From: Planctomycetota bacterium | Lineage (GTDB): Bacteria; Planctomycetota; UBA1135; UBA2386 | Assembly: GCA_016794035.1 (NCBI GenBank) | Contig: JAEUHS010000019.1 | Span: forward strand, 1-62,246 | Length of the DNA stretch: 62,246 bases | Direction: 5' to 3' | In this document: positions 23,813-33,305 of the stretch, piece by piece | Position numbering within the stretch: position 1 is the stretch's first letter | Layout of the letters: every line of letters starts with the position of its first letter | Made by a program: the position numbers and the translations under genes | The notes under the pieces: model-generated | Databases searched by the model: none | Seen by the model: the letters and a program-made list of their open reading frames with translations, nothing else | Told to the model about the DNA's origin: nothing

Positions 23813-25458
23813 GCATGTTCGAACTGCGAAGCGTGGGGGCGGTGGTCCTGATGGCGACGTGTGCCGTCGCGCAGGGCGACAGGTTCGAACAGGTGCCGCT
23901 GCGCGTCGCGTCGCTGCGGCCCGACGGCAGCGTCGTCGTCGACCGCGGCCGGCGCGACCTGCTGCAGCCCGGCGACAGGGTCGTGCTGACGCCGCGCAAC
24001 GGCCAGATCGTGCAGGGCACCGTGATCGAGGTCGACGACCGCACCGCGCTGGTCGAGCTCGTCGATCGCAACGCCGCGCCGCCGATCGGCACCAAGGGTC
24101 ACTTCCTGCTGCCGAAGGCGCGCCGCGCGCAGCCGACCGCCGACGTGCCGCTGCCGCCGAAGGTGGACGAGCCGGCGCCGGTGCGGCCCGGCGAGGAGGA
24201 GTGGCAGCCGGGCATGCCGCTGCTCGGCAGCACGCGCCCGCCGCGCCCCGAGGAACGGGCCTCGCGCATCGACGGCCGCGTCTACGCCGCCGCCGACCTC
24301 GTGCGCACGCAGGACACGTGGTCGCATTCGCTGGGCCGCGCCGGCGTCGACCTCGATGCATCGAACCTGCGCGGCGCCGGCGGCGTGCTGCACGTGAACA
24401 CCGAGTTCGTCGTGGCGACCGAGACCACCGAGAACACCGGCGCCGACCTGAACGTCTACGAACTGAGCTACGAGGTGGGCGGCACGCGCTACCAGCCGCT
24501 GCACTGGCAGGTCGGCCGGCTGCTGCCGCGCGACATGCCCGAGTTCGGTCTGCTCGACGGCGTCGAGGTAGGCCTGCGCCGCGAGGGCGGCGACCGCCTC
24601 GGCGTCAGCGTCGGCTGGCTGCCGCTGCTCGGCGAGGACATGGAGTCGTTCGCCGACCTGCAGGTCGCCGCGTGGTACGTCTGGAACGCCGACCTCGCCG
24701 AGCGCATGTCGGTCGCGCTGGGCTTCCAGAAGTCGTGGCATCGCTACGACAGCGACCGCGACCTCGTGATCCTGCGCACGCGCTACCTGCCGATCGACGG
24801 CTGGAACGTGTCGAGCAGCGTCTGGGTCGACCTCTACTCGACCGAAGACGTGCAGAAGCAGCAGTCGTTCGGGGTGACGCGCGCCAACGCGTTCGCGAGC
24901 CGGCGCTGGCCGGACGCCGGCGGGCTCGACTTCGCCTACGACCACGAGGAGTATCCGGAGACGATCCGGCGCGAGCTGCCGCAGACGATCCAGCCGGCGA
25001 CCCTGGTCGACGCGCACCAGGACCGGCTGTCGATGCACGCGTACTGGTACTCGGACAAGGGCACACGCTGGTTCACGCGCGGCACCGGCTGGCTCGACGA
25101 GGAACGTGAGGGCGGCTCCGCCGAGCTCGGGGCGCAGTCCGACGACATGTTCGGCAAGGGCACCCGCACCGGCCTCGCCGGCTTCGTCGTGCAGGGACGG
25201 GACCGCAGCCAGATCGGCGCGCGGCTCGACCACGGCGGGCCGTTCGCCGGGGGGCGGCTCGACCTGCTCTACGAGCTCGGCTTCGTGCACCACGACGACT
25301 TCCCCGCCAACCGCGACGACCTGGTGCAGCACCGCTTGGCGCTGCTGTTCAGCGGCGATCTCGGCGGCGGCTGGGACGGGCTGATCCACGCCGACGCCAC
25401 GCTGTGGGACAACGAGTTGTCGCTCGCGCTCGGCATCTACCTGCAACGGCACTTCTGA
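23809..25458 (+). CDS. Outer-membrane beta-barrel protein of a porin-cytochrome conduit
   Basis: 549 residues. A signal peptide (to about residue 22, VAQG) leads into a small beta domain with RVASLRPDGSVVVDRGRRDLLQPGDRVVL, a Pro-rich linker, then about 380 residues of alternating amphipathic strands with aromatic girdles (for example YQPLHWQVGRLLPRDMPEFGLLDGV). It ends in GIYLQRHF, a terminal Phe typical of BAM-recognised barrels. It contains no haem motif. Its position between a periplasmic multihaem and two lipid-anchored multihaems matches MtrB/PioB/OmbB-like conduits that sheathe a cytochrome through the outer membrane. Sequence identity to those was not tested. Confidence 0.72.
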   Translation: MSMFELRSVGAVVLMATCAVAQGDRFEQVPLRVASLRPDGSVVVDRGRRDLLQPGDRVVLTPRNGQIVQGTVIEVDDRTALVELVDRNAAPPIGTKGHFLLPKARRAQPTADVPLPPKVDEPAPVRPGEEEWQPGMPLLGSTRPPRPEERASRIDGRVYAAADLVRTQDTWSHSLGRAGVDLDASNLRGAGGVLHVNTEFVVATETTENTGADLNVYELSYEVGGTRYQPLHWQVGRLLPRDMPEFGLLDGVEVGLRREGGDRLGVSVGWLPLLGEDMESFADLQVAAWYVWNADLAERMSVALGFQKSWHRYDSDRDLVILRTRYLPIDGWNVSSSVWVDLYSTEDVQKQQSFGVTRANAFASRRWPDAGGLDFAYDHEEYPETIRRELPQTIQPATLVDAHQDRLSMHAYWYSDKGTRWFTRGTGWLDEEREGGSAELGAQSDDMFGKGTRTGLAGFVVQGRDRSQIGARLDHGGPFAGGRLDLLYELGFVHHDDFPANRDDLVQHRLALLFSGDLGGGWDGLIHADATLWDNELSLALGIYLQRHF

Positions 25459-25465
25459 GGTCCTC

Positions 25466-26119
25466 ATGCGACACCGACGACTGCCCGGGATCCTGCTCGC
25501 GTGCGCGATGGCCACCGCCGTGCTCGCGTGTTCGGTCGTCTCGCCCAAGCGGGCGGAGCTGCATCGCTGGTGGGCCGGCTTCGGCACCGTGGTGCCGCAC
25601 GAGTCGTTCCCGGCCGACTGCAACCTCTGCCACCTCGGCGCCTCGTGGGACGAACTGGTCCCCGACTTCGTGTTCGACCACGGCGTGCGCACCGGCGTGG
25701 CGCTGGTCGGCGCCCACGCCGAGGCGCGCTGCCTGCGCTGCCACAACGACCGCGGGCCGGTGGCGACGTTCCGCGCCCAGGGCTGCGTCGGCTGCCACCC
25801 CGACGTGCACTACGGCGAACTCGGCAGCGACTGCTCGAAGTGCCACGACGAGACGTTCTGGCACGTGCCGAACGCGCGGGTCGCGCACGTGCACACGCGC
25901 TTCCCGCTGACCGGCGCGCACATGCAGGTCGCCTGCCATCGCTGCCACGCAGGTGCGCGCGTCAACAACTTCCGTCCGACCGATCCCGACTGCGTCAGCT
26001 GCCACTACGCGGACGCGGCCGAGACGACCAATCCGCCGCACCTGGGGCTGGGCTGGACCCAGCTGCCGTGCGACCGCTGCCACATGCCGACCGACTGGCG
26101 GCCGGCGATCGTGCGATGA
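25466..26119 (+). CDS. Seven-haem c-type cytochrome lipoprotein
   Basis: 217 residues with a lipoprotein signal (AVLAC, Cys22) and seven CxxCH motifs (CNLCH, CLRCH, CVGCH, CSKCH, CHRCH, CVSCH, CDRCH). Spacing and repeated FPLTGAHMQVACHRCH-type units resemble the 23-haem protein, so it may be its short paralogue or docking partner at the outer membrane. The start is ATG, 7 bases after the beta-barrel stop, with GAGG near -10. A perfect 9-bp hairpin lies 26 bases after its stop. Confidence 0.87.
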   Translation: MRHRRLPGILLACAMATAVLACSVVSPKRAELHRWWAGFGTVVPHESFPADCNLCHLGASWDELVPDFVFDHGVRTGVALVGAHAEARCLRCHNDRGPVATFRAQGCVGCHPDVHYGELGSDCSKCHDETFWHVPNARVAHVHTRFPLTGAHMQVACHRCHAGARVNNFRPTDPDCVSCHYADAAETTNPPHLGLGWTQLPCDRCHMPTDWRPAIVR

Positions 26120-26144
26120 GCGGTCGCGCCGGTGGTTCACCGCC

Positions 26145-26165
26145 CGCGTCCCGAACCGGGACGCG
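26145..26165. terminator. Perfect 9-bp hairpin between the two cytochrome genes
   Basis: CGCGTCCCG-AAC-CGGGACGCG. No T-run follows, so it may attenuate read-through into the last cytochrome gene, stabilise the mRNA end, or serve as an operator. Confidence 0.4.
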
Positions 26166-26247
26166 CGACTGTTCGGATGACGTTCGCGTGTCGATGGATC
26201 CGACACTCGGGGGATTGGGAGAGGGTTCGAACTCAGGGAGCAGAGTC

Positions 26248-29028
26248 ATGCAACATCCCGTGCGCAAGTTGGCGTTCGCCGGCCTCGGTGCCGTCCTGGC
26301 GGCGAGTCTGCTGCAGACCTCGTGCGTCGACCAGGCCGGCCGCGATGCGTCGGTCGCGACCGGTGAGTCGTGCATGAAGTGCCACAACGGCTCGCTGCAC
26401 GACGACTACGCCGGCCCGGGTCTCGAGAACCCGCACCAGTTCCCGGGCGCCGACATGCTGACGTGCACGACCTGCCACGGCGGCAATCCCGACGGTGTCG
26501 ACGCCGCGTCCAGCCACGTGCCGCCGCCGCCGGTGATCGGCGACCGGCAGTTCCAGGACAACAACGCCTACGCGTGGTTCAACAAGCTGACGCTGGCCGG
26601 CATCGACAAGATCGCCGACTACACCGTCGACGGCGTGACCTACACCAGCCTGCAGTACCTGCAGTTCCTGAACCCGGGCGACCTGCGCGTCACGACCCTC
26701 GAACGCGGCTGCGGCGCGTGCCATCTGCCGCACGCGACCGGCGTCAGCCGTTCGCCGATCGGCAGCTCGCTCGGCATCTTCTCCGGTTCGTTCTACGCGG
26801 TCGGCATGGAGAACGCGATCCCGGCGCACCAGGGTCTGTTCCAGGACAACGCGGCCGACTACGGCTGGCGCGCGGTCACCGATCCGCAGCACGTGCACGA
26901 CCCGCTGAACGACGGCAAGATCGGCGCGCTGCTCGAGGCGCCGGTGTGGAGCGTGCGCGGCAAGACCGGCAACGAGTTCCTGTTCAACAACCAGCAGTTC
27001 ACCAAGAACAACCTCGAGACCGACGTCAACGCCGACGGCTCGGTGGTCACCGGCTCGCGCCTGGCGAAGGTCTACCAGGAGATGGTCGCGTTCACCTGCG
27101 GCGACTGCCACCTCGGCAGCAGCGGCGCCAACAACCGTTACGGCGACTTCCGGCCGTCGGGCTGCGCCGCGTGCCACATGCCGTACAGCCTCGACGGCCG
27201 CAGCCGCAGCCAGGATCCGAACGTGCCGAAGACCGAGCCGGCCAACCCGGACCAGATCCGCGACCCCGAGCGCGCGCACGTGCGCTCGCACCAGATCCGC
27301 GGCGTCGCCCGCACGCTCAGCAACGGCGTCACGGTGCAGGGCATCGACGACCACACCTGTGCCGGCTGCCACCAGGGCAGCAACCGCATGGTGATGCAGT
27401 ACTGGGGCATCCGCCTCGACCAGAACCAGGACGTCGTGCGCGGCGACCAGTATCCGGCCAACCCGGTGACGTTCCGCACCACGCGCAACGACACCCGCCT
27501 GTTCGATCCGGTCGTCAGGAACAACACGTTCAACGGCCGCAACCACAACCAGTACCTGCTGTTCGAGGACTACGACGGCGACGGTCGCGACGACACGCCG
27601 GCGGACGTGCACTACGAGGCGGGCATGGGCTGCGTCGACTGCCACGGCAGCGTCGACGTGCACGGCAACGTCGCCGCTGCCAACAACGGCGACATCGTCA
27701 GTCGCATGGGGCACGCGATCACGATCCGCTGTGAGGACTGCCACGGCACCGCCGCGGCCTACGCCAGCACGACCAACGGCGACAACTACCAGGGCCAGTC
27801 GGTCGTGCTCGGCGTCGACAGCGAGGGCAACCCGCTGCGCCACGTCGAACGCGACAGCAACGGCAACTACTGGCTGACCAGCAAGCTCGACGGCCGCCGC
27901 CACTACATCCGCCAGGTGCGCGACGTCATCGTCGACAGCGGCAAGCTGCACCCGGTGAGCGGCGAGGCCATCTACTCGAAGATGGGCTCGTTCGCGATGG
28001 GCACGGACGACAACTCGGCGGCGACCGGCATCGGCCCGCAGCAGACCGGCCTGCCGCACAACGGCTTCACGCACATGGAGAGCATGAACTGCGCGGCGTG
28101 CCACTCGTCGTGGAGCAACTCGTGCATCGGCTGCCACCTCGAGGGCGAGTACGACAACGGCAACAACTTCAGCAACATCACCGGCGAGCGCATCGTGTTC
28201 CGCCAGCGCTTCGCGGAGTTCGTCTACCAGTCGCCGGTGCCGTTCTCGCTCGGCATCCGACCGGACAACAAGATCGGCACGTCGGCGACCAACACGAAGG
28301 TGTTCTTCCGCTACACGGACATCAACGGCGACCGCACCAAGGTGTTCGCGTTCACCGACCGCAACGGCGGCGGCGGCAGCAACCCGGCGCGCCCGTTCCC
28401 GGCGCTCGGCCACAACGCGTTCCTCGCGCACAGCATCCGCGGTCGCGTCACCGCGCAGAACGAGGGCCCGCGCTACTGCGTGTCCTGCCACCTGACGCAG
28501 AACTCGGTGACGACGTATGGCAGCCAGTACGCGACGTTCCGCGCCACGCTGGCTGCGAACGACTTCGGCAACCTCGACTACAACCTGCTGAAGCAGCACA
28601 TCGGCCGCAACACCGGCAACCAGATGGACAGCCCGTTCTTCGTGCACATGGTCGCCGGCCTGGGCACCGGCCTGTTCCTGTTCGACGGCAACGGCGCGGC
28701 GCAGAACCCGCTCGACGACAACGCCAACCGCTACGGCAGCGACGGCGTGGCGCCGAAGGACCAGTTCAACCCGGCGGCCGTCAAGTACGACCTCGACCGC
28801 GTCGTCGACCCGACCGGCGTCAGCAACGCGTCGAGCAACCAGCCGATGCTGCAGCCGATCGTCGGCCCGAACCGCCGCGACGGTGCCGTCGATCCGAACA
28901 TGGCCGGCCCGCTCGGCGCGGACCTGGCGCGGCGTCTGGCCGATCCGGCGACCGGCATCGTGCTCGACAGCTGGATCGACGCCAACCGCACGCCACACGG
29001 CGGCGCCGGCGTGCTGGTCGACCCGTAG
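26248..29028 (+). CDS. Large 11-haem surface cytochrome (putative terminal exchange protein)
   Basis: 926 residues with an export signal and Cys near 26 (LLQTSC, a weak lipobox), then 11 CxxCH motifs separated by long non-haem stretches with D/N-rich segments such as YDGDGRDDTPAD that may bind calcium. Haem density is much lower than in its neighbours, as in surface cytochromes that expose haems among beta domains. It is likely the outer-surface element of the conduit or an oxidoreductase acting on an extracellular substrate; the substrate is unknown. The start is ATG with GGGAG upstream. Its last 29 coding bases before the stop recur exactly at 33677-33705. Confidence 0.82.
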   Translation: MQHPVRKLAFAGLGAVLAASLLQTSCVDQAGRDASVATGESCMKCHNGSLHDDYAGPGLENPHQFPGADMLTCTTCHGGNPDGVDAASSHVPPPPVIGDRQFQDNNAYAWFNKLTLAGIDKIADYTVDGVTYTSLQYLQFLNPGDLRVTTLERGCGACHLPHATGVSRSPIGSSLGIFSGSFYAVGMENAIPAHQGLFQDNAADYGWRAVTDPQHVHDPLNDGKIGALLEAPVWSVRGKTGNEFLFNNQQFTKNNLETDVNADGSVVTGSRLAKVYQEMVAFTCGDCHLGSSGANNRYGDFRPSGCAACHMPYSLDGRSRSQDPNVPKTEPANPDQIRDPERAHVRSHQIRGVARTLSNGVTVQGIDDHTCAGCHQGSNRMVMQYWGIRLDQNQDVVRGDQYPANPVTFRTTRNDTRLFDPVVRNNTFNGRNHNQYLLFEDYDGDGRDDTPADVHYEAGMGCVDCHGSVDVHGNVAAANNGDIVSRMGHAITIRCEDCHGTAAAYASTTNGDNYQGQSVVLGVDSEGNPLRHVERDSNGNYWLTSKLDGRRHYIRQVRDVIVDSGKLHPVSGEAIYSKMGSFAMGTDDNSAATGIGPQQTGLPHNGFTHMESMNCAACHSSWSNSCIGCHLEGEYDNGNNFSNITGERIVFRQRFAEFVYQSPVPFSLGIRPDNKIGTSATNTKVFFRYTDINGDRTKVFAFTDRNGGGGSNPARPFPALGHNAFLAHSIRGRVTAQNEGPRYCVSCHLTQNSVTTYGSQYATFRATLAANDFGNLDYNLLKQHIGRNTGNQMDSPFFVHMVAGLGTGLFLFDGNGAAQNPLDDNANRYGSDGVAPKDQFNPAAVKYDLDRVVDPTGVSNASSNQPMLQPIVGPNRRDGAVDPNMAGPLGADLARRLADPATGIVLDSWIDANRTPHGGAGVLVDP
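28998..29026. repeat. 29-bp exact direct repeat, left copy
   Basis: These 29 bases encode the final GGAGVLVDP of the 11-haem cytochrome. The identical 29 bases occur at 33677-33705 in the same orientation, with no extended similarity outside. Such a gene-end duplication can mark an integration (att-like) junction. Confidence 0.75.
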
Positions 29029-29124
29029 GCGTCCCGGGCGACGGGGCGGTTGGCGCGAATTCCCCTGCCGCAGTACGCAGAGTGGGCCAGTGTCACCGCC
29101 GCGGGCCGCGGTCGAATCCACGGC

Positions 29125-30348
29125 ATGGCCCCGCTCCGCAACCTCGTTCCGGTCCTGTGCGTCGTGGCATCGTCGCTGGCTGGCTGCGTCACCATTCCGG
29201 TCGGTGACTCGGCGAGTTCCTACTTCGACGCCAACCAGCAGGACTACTGGCGGCTCGTCAACCCGCCAGAGGACGTCTTCCAGCGCAAGAAGATCTACCT
29301 CGGCTTCTACCCCAGTCTGCGCTGGCATGCCCAGTTCGAGGCGACGACCACCGGGGACCTGGTCGAGACCGGCCTCCTGACGACCGGGCTGAACGTCGTC
29401 CTGTTCGGTGCCTGGATCCCGGTGGGGCTGCTGCTGAACTGGACCTGCGCCTACGACCCAGCGGAGTTCTACGCCACGGACCGCGACGAGAGCTTCCTCA
29501 ACCGCACGACCCTTCTCGGCTACTGCAAGGGCATGGAGCCGGTGTTCGACAAGCGTGCCGACTACGAGGCCCTGTTCCGTTCACCGCTGGTCGAACAGGT
29601 CTTCGCGGACTTCACGCCGGGACGGCCGCTGCGCAGGTATGTCGACGAACTGGCGCGCCGAGCCGACGTGAGCCTCGAACAGGCCGCACTCGTCGCTGGG
29701 CCTGAATACGGGCGCGTGGCCTTCACGCACGAAGTCGCAGCGCTGGCAAGCGAGGTTCGGCCGCTGATCGACACGGCTGGCGGCTTCCTCGATGCGCATC
29801 TGGGTGTCGGCACCAAGGCCGAACAGCTGGCGGCGCTCGAGCAGGTCGTGGGGGGGCTGGGCCGGGCCATCGAGCGCCTGCAGGCCCATGAACAACAGCG
29901 GGCCCCCTTCTACGAGGCCAAGAACTGGTTCGGCGTGCTCATGCAGGCCCAGATGCAGCGTTGCTACGCCCACTGGTGGCGGGCGCACAACTCCAGGGCC
30001 ATCGCCGCGCTCGTCGACAACCGGCTCGCGACTGCCAAGGGGCTGCAGGAGCGCGACATCGCCGACCTCGAGGCCACGATCCGGATCGCCGAGCGGCTGC
30101 GACCTTGGCTGAGTGACAAGCAGCGGCAGCTGGCCACTGCCGCCGTGGATGTCCCGACGTGGCCGGCGGAGCACCTGCGACAACTGGACCAGTTCGAGTC
30201 CACGGCCCACTACGACCTCGCGGTCGCCTGCCTCGACAACGGCAACCAGATCCGCGCCGGCCAGCACGTGCAGAGGTTCGCAGCCATCGTCGGCGAAGAC
30301 GACCCCCGCGTCGCCGAACTCGACGGTCGCCTGGGGGGGCAGCCCTGA
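29125..30348 (+). CDS. Lipoprotein of unknown function
   Basis: 407 residues. A lipoprotein signal (VLCVVASSLAGC, Cys20) is followed by a mostly helical protein with one hydrophobic stretch (TTGLNVVLFGAWIPVGLLLNWTCAY). A long helix-rich region resembles a coiled coil (LEQVVGGLGRAIERLQAHEQQ, LQERDIADLEATIRIAERLRP). I do not recognise a family. ATG 29125 is chosen because the signal peptide begins there; an in-frame start at 29050 would mask it. It is the first gene inside the segment bounded by the 29-bp repeats. Codon use is less GC-biased than in the cytochrome genes. Confidence 0.65.
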   Translation: MAPLRNLVPVLCVVASSLAGCVTIPVGDSASSYFDANQQDYWRLVNPPEDVFQRKKIYLGFYPSLRWHAQFEATTTGDLVETGLLTTGLNVVLFGAWIPVGLLLNWTCAYDPAEFYATDRDESFLNRTTLLGYCKGMEPVFDKRADYEALFRSPLVEQVFADFTPGRPLRRYVDELARRADVSLEQAALVAGPEYGRVAFTHEVAALASEVRPLIDTAGGFLDAHLGVGTKAEQLAALEQVVGGLGRAIERLQAHEQQRAPFYEAKNWFGVLMQAQMQRCYAHWWRAHNSRAIAALVDNRLATAKGLQERDIADLEATIRIAERLRPWLSDKQRQLATAAVDVPTWPAEHLRQLDQFESTAHYDLAVACLDNGNQIRAGQHVQRFAAIVGEDDPRVAELDGRLGGQP

Positions 30349-30529
30349 GCGTCGCCCCAGGCTGCAGGCTTGTTTGCCGCGACGACTCGCGCCCGCGCCG
30401 CGGCGCGCACCGCTGCGAGATCGACACCGGGGTCTGCCGGCGGTGCCGGAGGGCCCGAGGCAGGTCTGCTCGCCCAGGCCAGCGACCGGGGGCCAGGGTC
30501 GTATTCCACCGTATTGCCCACCCCGAGCC

Positions 30530-33013
30530 ATGGACTCACATCAACGGACAGTCATGTGCCGCTCCTCGATCACCGTGCAGCCACACGCACTGCGCTCTCG
30601 CTACGGTGTGCCGCTGCTGTTGTCGGCGTGTTGTCTGCTCGTCGCCTGTCATCACAAGACGCGACGCGACCCCGCGGTCAACGCCGCACCGACTGCCGTG
30701 GCGGGGTCGGATCAGGTCCGGTTGCGCGGCAGTGCCGTGCTGCTGGACGGCAGCCTGAGTACAGATGCCGATCTCGGTCCGCTGTCGTTCGCCTGGACCA
30801 TGGTGACGCGGCCGCGTGGCAGCCAGGCGGTCCTGCAGGGTGGCGACTCGGTGCGCCCCGCCTTCGTCGCGGACGCACGAGGCCACTACGTCGTGAGCCT
30901 CGTCGTCACCGATGGCGTGCTCTCGAGTGCGCCCGACACGGTGACCGTCGCGGCCGCATCGTTCCCACAGGAGCAGTTCCGCGTGGGGCGGACACCGACC
31001 CGGATCGCCAGCGGCGACCTGAACGGGGACGGGGTCGCGGATCTCGTCACCGCCGACAACTTCGACGACGAGTTGTCGGTGCTGCTCGGCAGAGGCGACG
31101 GGACGTTCGGGCCCCGGGTCAGAGTGTTCGCGGGCGGCGGCCCGGTCGCGGTACGGATCGCGGATCTCAACGCTGACGCGCGCCCGGACCTCGTCGCGGC
31201 CAACTACGTCTCCGACGACGTCTCGGTCCGGCTGGGGAACGGCGATGGCACCTTCCAACCCCAGCAGCGGTTCCTCGTCGGCAATGGCCCGTTCGCGGTC
31301 GTCGTCGCCGACACCAACGGCGACCTGGTGCCGGATCTCGTCACTGCCGACTTCGACGCCCACAGCGTCTCGGTGCGACTCGGCAATGGGGATGGGACGT
31401 TCCAGCCGCCGCTGACGTTCGCGGTGGGAGCGGGCCCGTTCGCGCTGGCGGTCGCCGATCTGAATGGGGACGCCCGCGCCGATGTCGTCGTCGCCAACAA
31501 CGGTGCGGACAGCGTCTCGATCCTGCTGGGCAATGGGGACGGCACGTTCCAGGCACAGGCGGCACTGCCGGCCGGGGACGGGCCGCTGGCAGTCGAAGCG
31601 ACCGACCTCGACGGTGACTCCCTCGTCGACCTGATCTGCGCGAACGGTCTGTCCAGCGACGTGTGGATCTGGAGGGGCAACGGCGATGGCACCTTCCGTG
31701 GGCCGGTGCCCTGGGCGGTCGGCGACGGCCCCTATTCCGTCGCGGTGGCGGACTCGAATGGTGACTCGCGTCCCGACCTCGTCACCACCAATCGCAACGA
31801 CGACACGGTCTCCGTGCTGTTCGGCAACGGCGACGGCACGTTCCAGCCGCAACTCGTGCAGCCGGCCGGGTACGGCCCATACGACCTAGCCGTCGTCGAC
31901 CTGGACGGCGACAGCCTGCCCGACCTCGCGACGACGAACAGTCGGGCCGAGACCGTCTCGATCCTGCTGGGGCGCGGCGATGGCACGTTCCGGACGCATC
32001 GCACGTTCTCGGTCGGCGACGGACCGAGGATGCTCGCTGCCGGGGACCTCGACGGCGATGCCTTGCCCGACGTGGTCACTGCGAACGGCGAGTCCGACAC
32101 GGTCTCGGTGCTGCTGGGCAGGAGCGACGGTTCGTTCGCGCGGCAAGGAGACATCGCCGTCGGCGACAACCCGTTCTCGATCGCGATGGCCGATCTCGAC
32201 GCCGACGCGCGCGTCGATCTCGCGGTCGCGAACCTCAATGCCCGTACGGTCTCGATCCTGCGTGGTAACGGTGACGGCACCTTCCAGTCGGCGACCTCCT
32301 TCCCGGTCGGCAGCGGCAACAGCCCGTACGCGCTCGCCGTCGCGGATCTCGACGCCGACGGCAAGCTCGACGTCGTCACTGCCAACTTCACCGCGGACAA
32401 CGTCTCGGTCCTGTTGGGCAACGGCGACGGCACGTTGCGGCCATACACTGCATTCGCCGTGGGGGATTTCCCCGACGCGCTCGCCATCGCCGACCTGAAC
32501 GGTGACCAACGACCGGACATCGTCACCGCGAACCGGCTTTCCTACGACGTGTCGATCCTGCTCGGCAGCGGCACTGGCGCCTTCACGGCCGAGGCATCGC
32601 TGGCCGTCGGCGCGGGTCCCTACTCGGTCGTGATCGCGGACTTCGACCAGGACGGTCGGCCCGACCTGGCCACGGCGAACGCGTTCTCGGACAACGTGTC
32701 CGTCCGCCTGGGCAATGGGGATGGCACGTTTCAGCCTCAGCAACTGACGGCAACTGGCAACGGGCCGATCGCCTTGTTCGCCGTCGACGTCGATGCGGAC
32801 GGTCGGCTCGACCTCGTGACCACCAGCCAGGATTCTGCCAACGTGTCGCTGCTCCGCGGCAACGGCGACGGCACGTTCGGTCCCGCGGTGATGTTCGCCG
32901 CCGGTGATGGCGCCAGTGCCAGCGTCGTCATGCCGGCTCAGGCTGGCGGACCGACGCGGTTGGTGACGGCCAACTTCCGGGCTGACAGCCTGACGGTGCT
33001 CGAGCCGCAATGA
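30530..33013 (+). CDS. FG-GAP/VCBS repeat lipoprotein with PKD-like domain
   Basis: 827 residues. A lipoprotein signal (LLVAC, near residue 44 from this start) leads into a PKD/Ig-like domain (residues about 55-145, NAAPTAVAGSDQVRL), then 13 tandem ~49-residue FG-GAP repeats. Each carries a calcium loop such as DLNGDGxxDLV and ends LLGNGDGTF. Thirteen blades suggest one large or two adjoining beta-propellers, generally adhesive or ligand-binding on the cell surface. The start is ATG 30530; ATG 30554 is an alternative that gives a more typical signal. The repeats are also obvious in the DNA (period about 147 bases). It lies within the repeat-bounded segment. Confidence 0.85.
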   Translation: MDSHQRTVMCRSSITVQPHALRSRYGVPLLLSACCLLVACHHKTRRDPAVNAAPTAVAGSDQVRLRGSAVLLDGSLSTDADLGPLSFAWTMVTRPRGSQAVLQGGDSVRPAFVADARGHYVVSLVVTDGVLSSAPDTVTVAAASFPQEQFRVGRTPTRIASGDLNGDGVADLVTADNFDDELSVLLGRGDGTFGPRVRVFAGGGPVAVRIADLNADARPDLVAANYVSDDVSVRLGNGDGTFQPQQRFLVGNGPFAVVVADTNGDLVPDLVTADFDAHSVSVRLGNGDGTFQPPLTFAVGAGPFALAVADLNGDARADVVVANNGADSVSILLGNGDGTFQAQAALPAGDGPLAVEATDLDGDSLVDLICANGLSSDVWIWRGNGDGTFRGPVPWAVGDGPYSVAVADSNGDSRPDLVTTNRNDDTVSVLFGNGDGTFQPQLVQPAGYGPYDLAVVDLDGDSLPDLATTNSRAETVSILLGRGDGTFRTHRTFSVGDGPRMLAAGDLDGDALPDVVTANGESDTVSVLLGRSDGSFARQGDIAVGDNPFSIAMADLDADARVDLAVANLNARTVSILRGNGDGTFQSATSFPVGSGNSPYALAVADLDADGKLDVVTANFTADNVSVLLGNGDGTLRPYTAFAVGDFPDALAIADLNGDQRPDIVTANRLSYDVSILLGSGTGAFTAEASLAVGAGPYSVVIADFDQDGRPDLATANAFSDNVSVRLGNGDGTFQPQQLTATGNGPIALFAVDVDADGRLDLVTTSQDSANVSLLRGNGDGTFGPAVMFAAGDGASASVVMPAQAGGPTRLVTANFRADSLTVLEPQ

Positions 33014-33060
33014 ACTGCGGGCGCCGCCAGACCCCCGCGGCACCGGCACCTGCACGAACC

Positions 33061-33261
33061 ATGCGAATCCGGATCTGCTACGACACCGACGCACCCGGGC
33101 TCCACGCCATCGTGGAGGCGTGGTCCCGGAAGTGGCGTACGGTCATCACGGTCCGGTCGGAGGAGCGAGGCTGCGGCTGCCATCACGACCTGATCGAACT
33201 CGACGCTCCGGAGGCAGCCGTGGCCGAGCTTCCGGTGGAGATCTTCGAGGCGATGCCATGA
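33061..33261 (+). CDS. Small Cys/His-containing hypothetical protein
   Basis: 66 residues, no signal peptide, pI roughly neutral. EERGCGCHHDLIEL carries CxC plus HH, a possible metal site. The remainder alternates beta and helix (MRIRICYDTD, LHAIVEAWSRKWRTVITVRS). Unknown family. The start at ATG 33061 is preferred over an upstream in-frame ATG at 33010, because the fold begins there. It overlaps the following frame as ATGA at 33258, so the two genes appear coupled. Confidence 0.55.
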   Translation: MRIRICYDTDAPGLHAIVEAWSRKWRTVITVRSEERGCGCHHDLIELDAPEAAVAELPVEIFEAMP

Positions 33262-33305
33262 GAATCGAATCGCGCCCTGGGCCTGGTGCAGGAGCGGAGG
33301 TGCGG

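Noticed and set aside
26222..26240. GGTTCGAACTC resembling a tRNA T-loop
   Set aside because: The T-stem does not pair, and no acceptor or anticodon arms can be built around it.
26233..29328. 1031-codon frame antisense to the 11-haem cytochrome
   Set aside because: The Arg/Val-rich sequence is an artefact of codon structure on the coding strand.
30950..33010. Possible CRISPR-like regular repeats
   Set aside because: The ~147-bp period is the coding repeat of FG-GAP domains; there are no identical short repeats with spacers.
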